From DATDIC01 sp963777625 (GTDB lineage: Bacteria; Pseudomonadota; Alphaproteobacteria; Acetobacterales; Acetobacteraceae), in the NCBI GenBank assembly GCA_963777625.1, contig CAVZRO010000029.1:75741-139740 (forward strand): 64,000 nt of DNA, in the 5' to 3' direction. Both the position numbers and the translations under genes were made by a program. The notes under the pieces are model-generated. The model made no database searches and had not been told where the DNA came from. It saw only the letters and a program-made list of their open reading frames with translations. The stretch's first letter is position 1; each line of letters opens with the position of its first letter. Below, piece by piece: positions 63,955 to 64,000 of the stretch.

Positions 63955-64000
63955 GCGGCTCCCGCGCTGACCGGTTCTTTCGATCGGCGCCGTTCATTGA

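Noticed and set aside
1..64000. Mobile element, prophage or genomic island
   Set aside because: No transposase, integrase, attachment-site duplication, tRNA boundary or base-composition break was seen.

Overview
The window is GC-rich and densely packed with genes. It looks like chromosomal DNA of an alphaproteobacterium in Rhodospirillales, most likely Acetobacteraceae. The evidence is the core gene order tsaB-rimI, MucR/Ros regulator, Fur-family gene, ornithine-lipid acyltransferase and lnt; the CBP3-type chaperone, DUF177, rpmF, plsX, fabH block; a COQ9-like gene; a phasin; a complete minCDE operon; and a Hint-domain protein of a type frequent in Acetobacteraceae. The genus is not determined. 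I see no insertion sequence, prophage, CRISPR array, tRNA or rRNA gene inside the window, and no gene-free stretch above 300 bp.

Layout. 1-4.5 kb: amidohydrolase fragment, phytanoyl-CoA-type dioxygenase, class-C-type serine hydrolase and a frame-broken peptide-type ABC binding protein. 4.5-10.4 kb: MFS exporter and broken thiL on the minus strand, then a three-gene sugar-type ABC importer with a perfect hairpin between the binding-protein and ATPase genes. 10.4-15 kb: DHA2 drug exporter divergent from a LysR regulator, then an aromatic-ring FAD hydroxylase. 15-26.3 kb: housekeeping (Nfu, RutE-like reductase, tsaB, rimI, TusA-like, MucR, Fur, olsB-like, lnt, XRE regulator, minCDE, phasin, COQ9-like, proC, YbjN). 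26.5-35.6 kb: membrane glycosyltransferase-like gene, Lrp-like sensor, ThDP enzyme, TPR/GT9-like protein, HtrA protease, a small molybdenum-protein cluster and RidA. 35.6-42.8 kb: FAD-linked dehydrogenase, a three-gene type III polyketide cluster (synthase, methyltransferase, flavoprotein), glutamate-type dehydrogenase and thiSG. 42.8-52.7 kb: Hint protein, zinc-ribbon methyltransferase, GT9, MFS, cysS, a TrmJ-type methylase and a very large glycosyltransferase. 52.6-56.2 kb: minus-strand acyl-CoA operon (dienelactone hydrolase, class I CoA-transferase pair, class III CoA-transferase). 56.2-64 kb: bamE, the rpmF-plsX-fabH block, a MOSC protein, clpB with a strong terminator, and a near-consensus promoter pointing off the right edge.

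One feature runs through the window: nine genes carry ten single-base frameshifts (nine insertions, one deletion). Each becomes a full-length family member after correcting one base (two for the 2911 gene). Essential or near-essential genes (fabH, bamE, thiL) are among them, so sequencing or assembly error is the simplest explanation, although real decay cannot be excluded for the dispensable genes. The most interesting functional units are the compact type III polyketide/methyltransferase/flavoprotein cluster at 37.3-40.2 kb, the two-class CoA-transferase operon at 52.6-56.2 kb, and the 18-bp-arm hairpin that ends exactly at the GTG start of the ABC ATPase. I did not find a system that can confidently be called undescribed.
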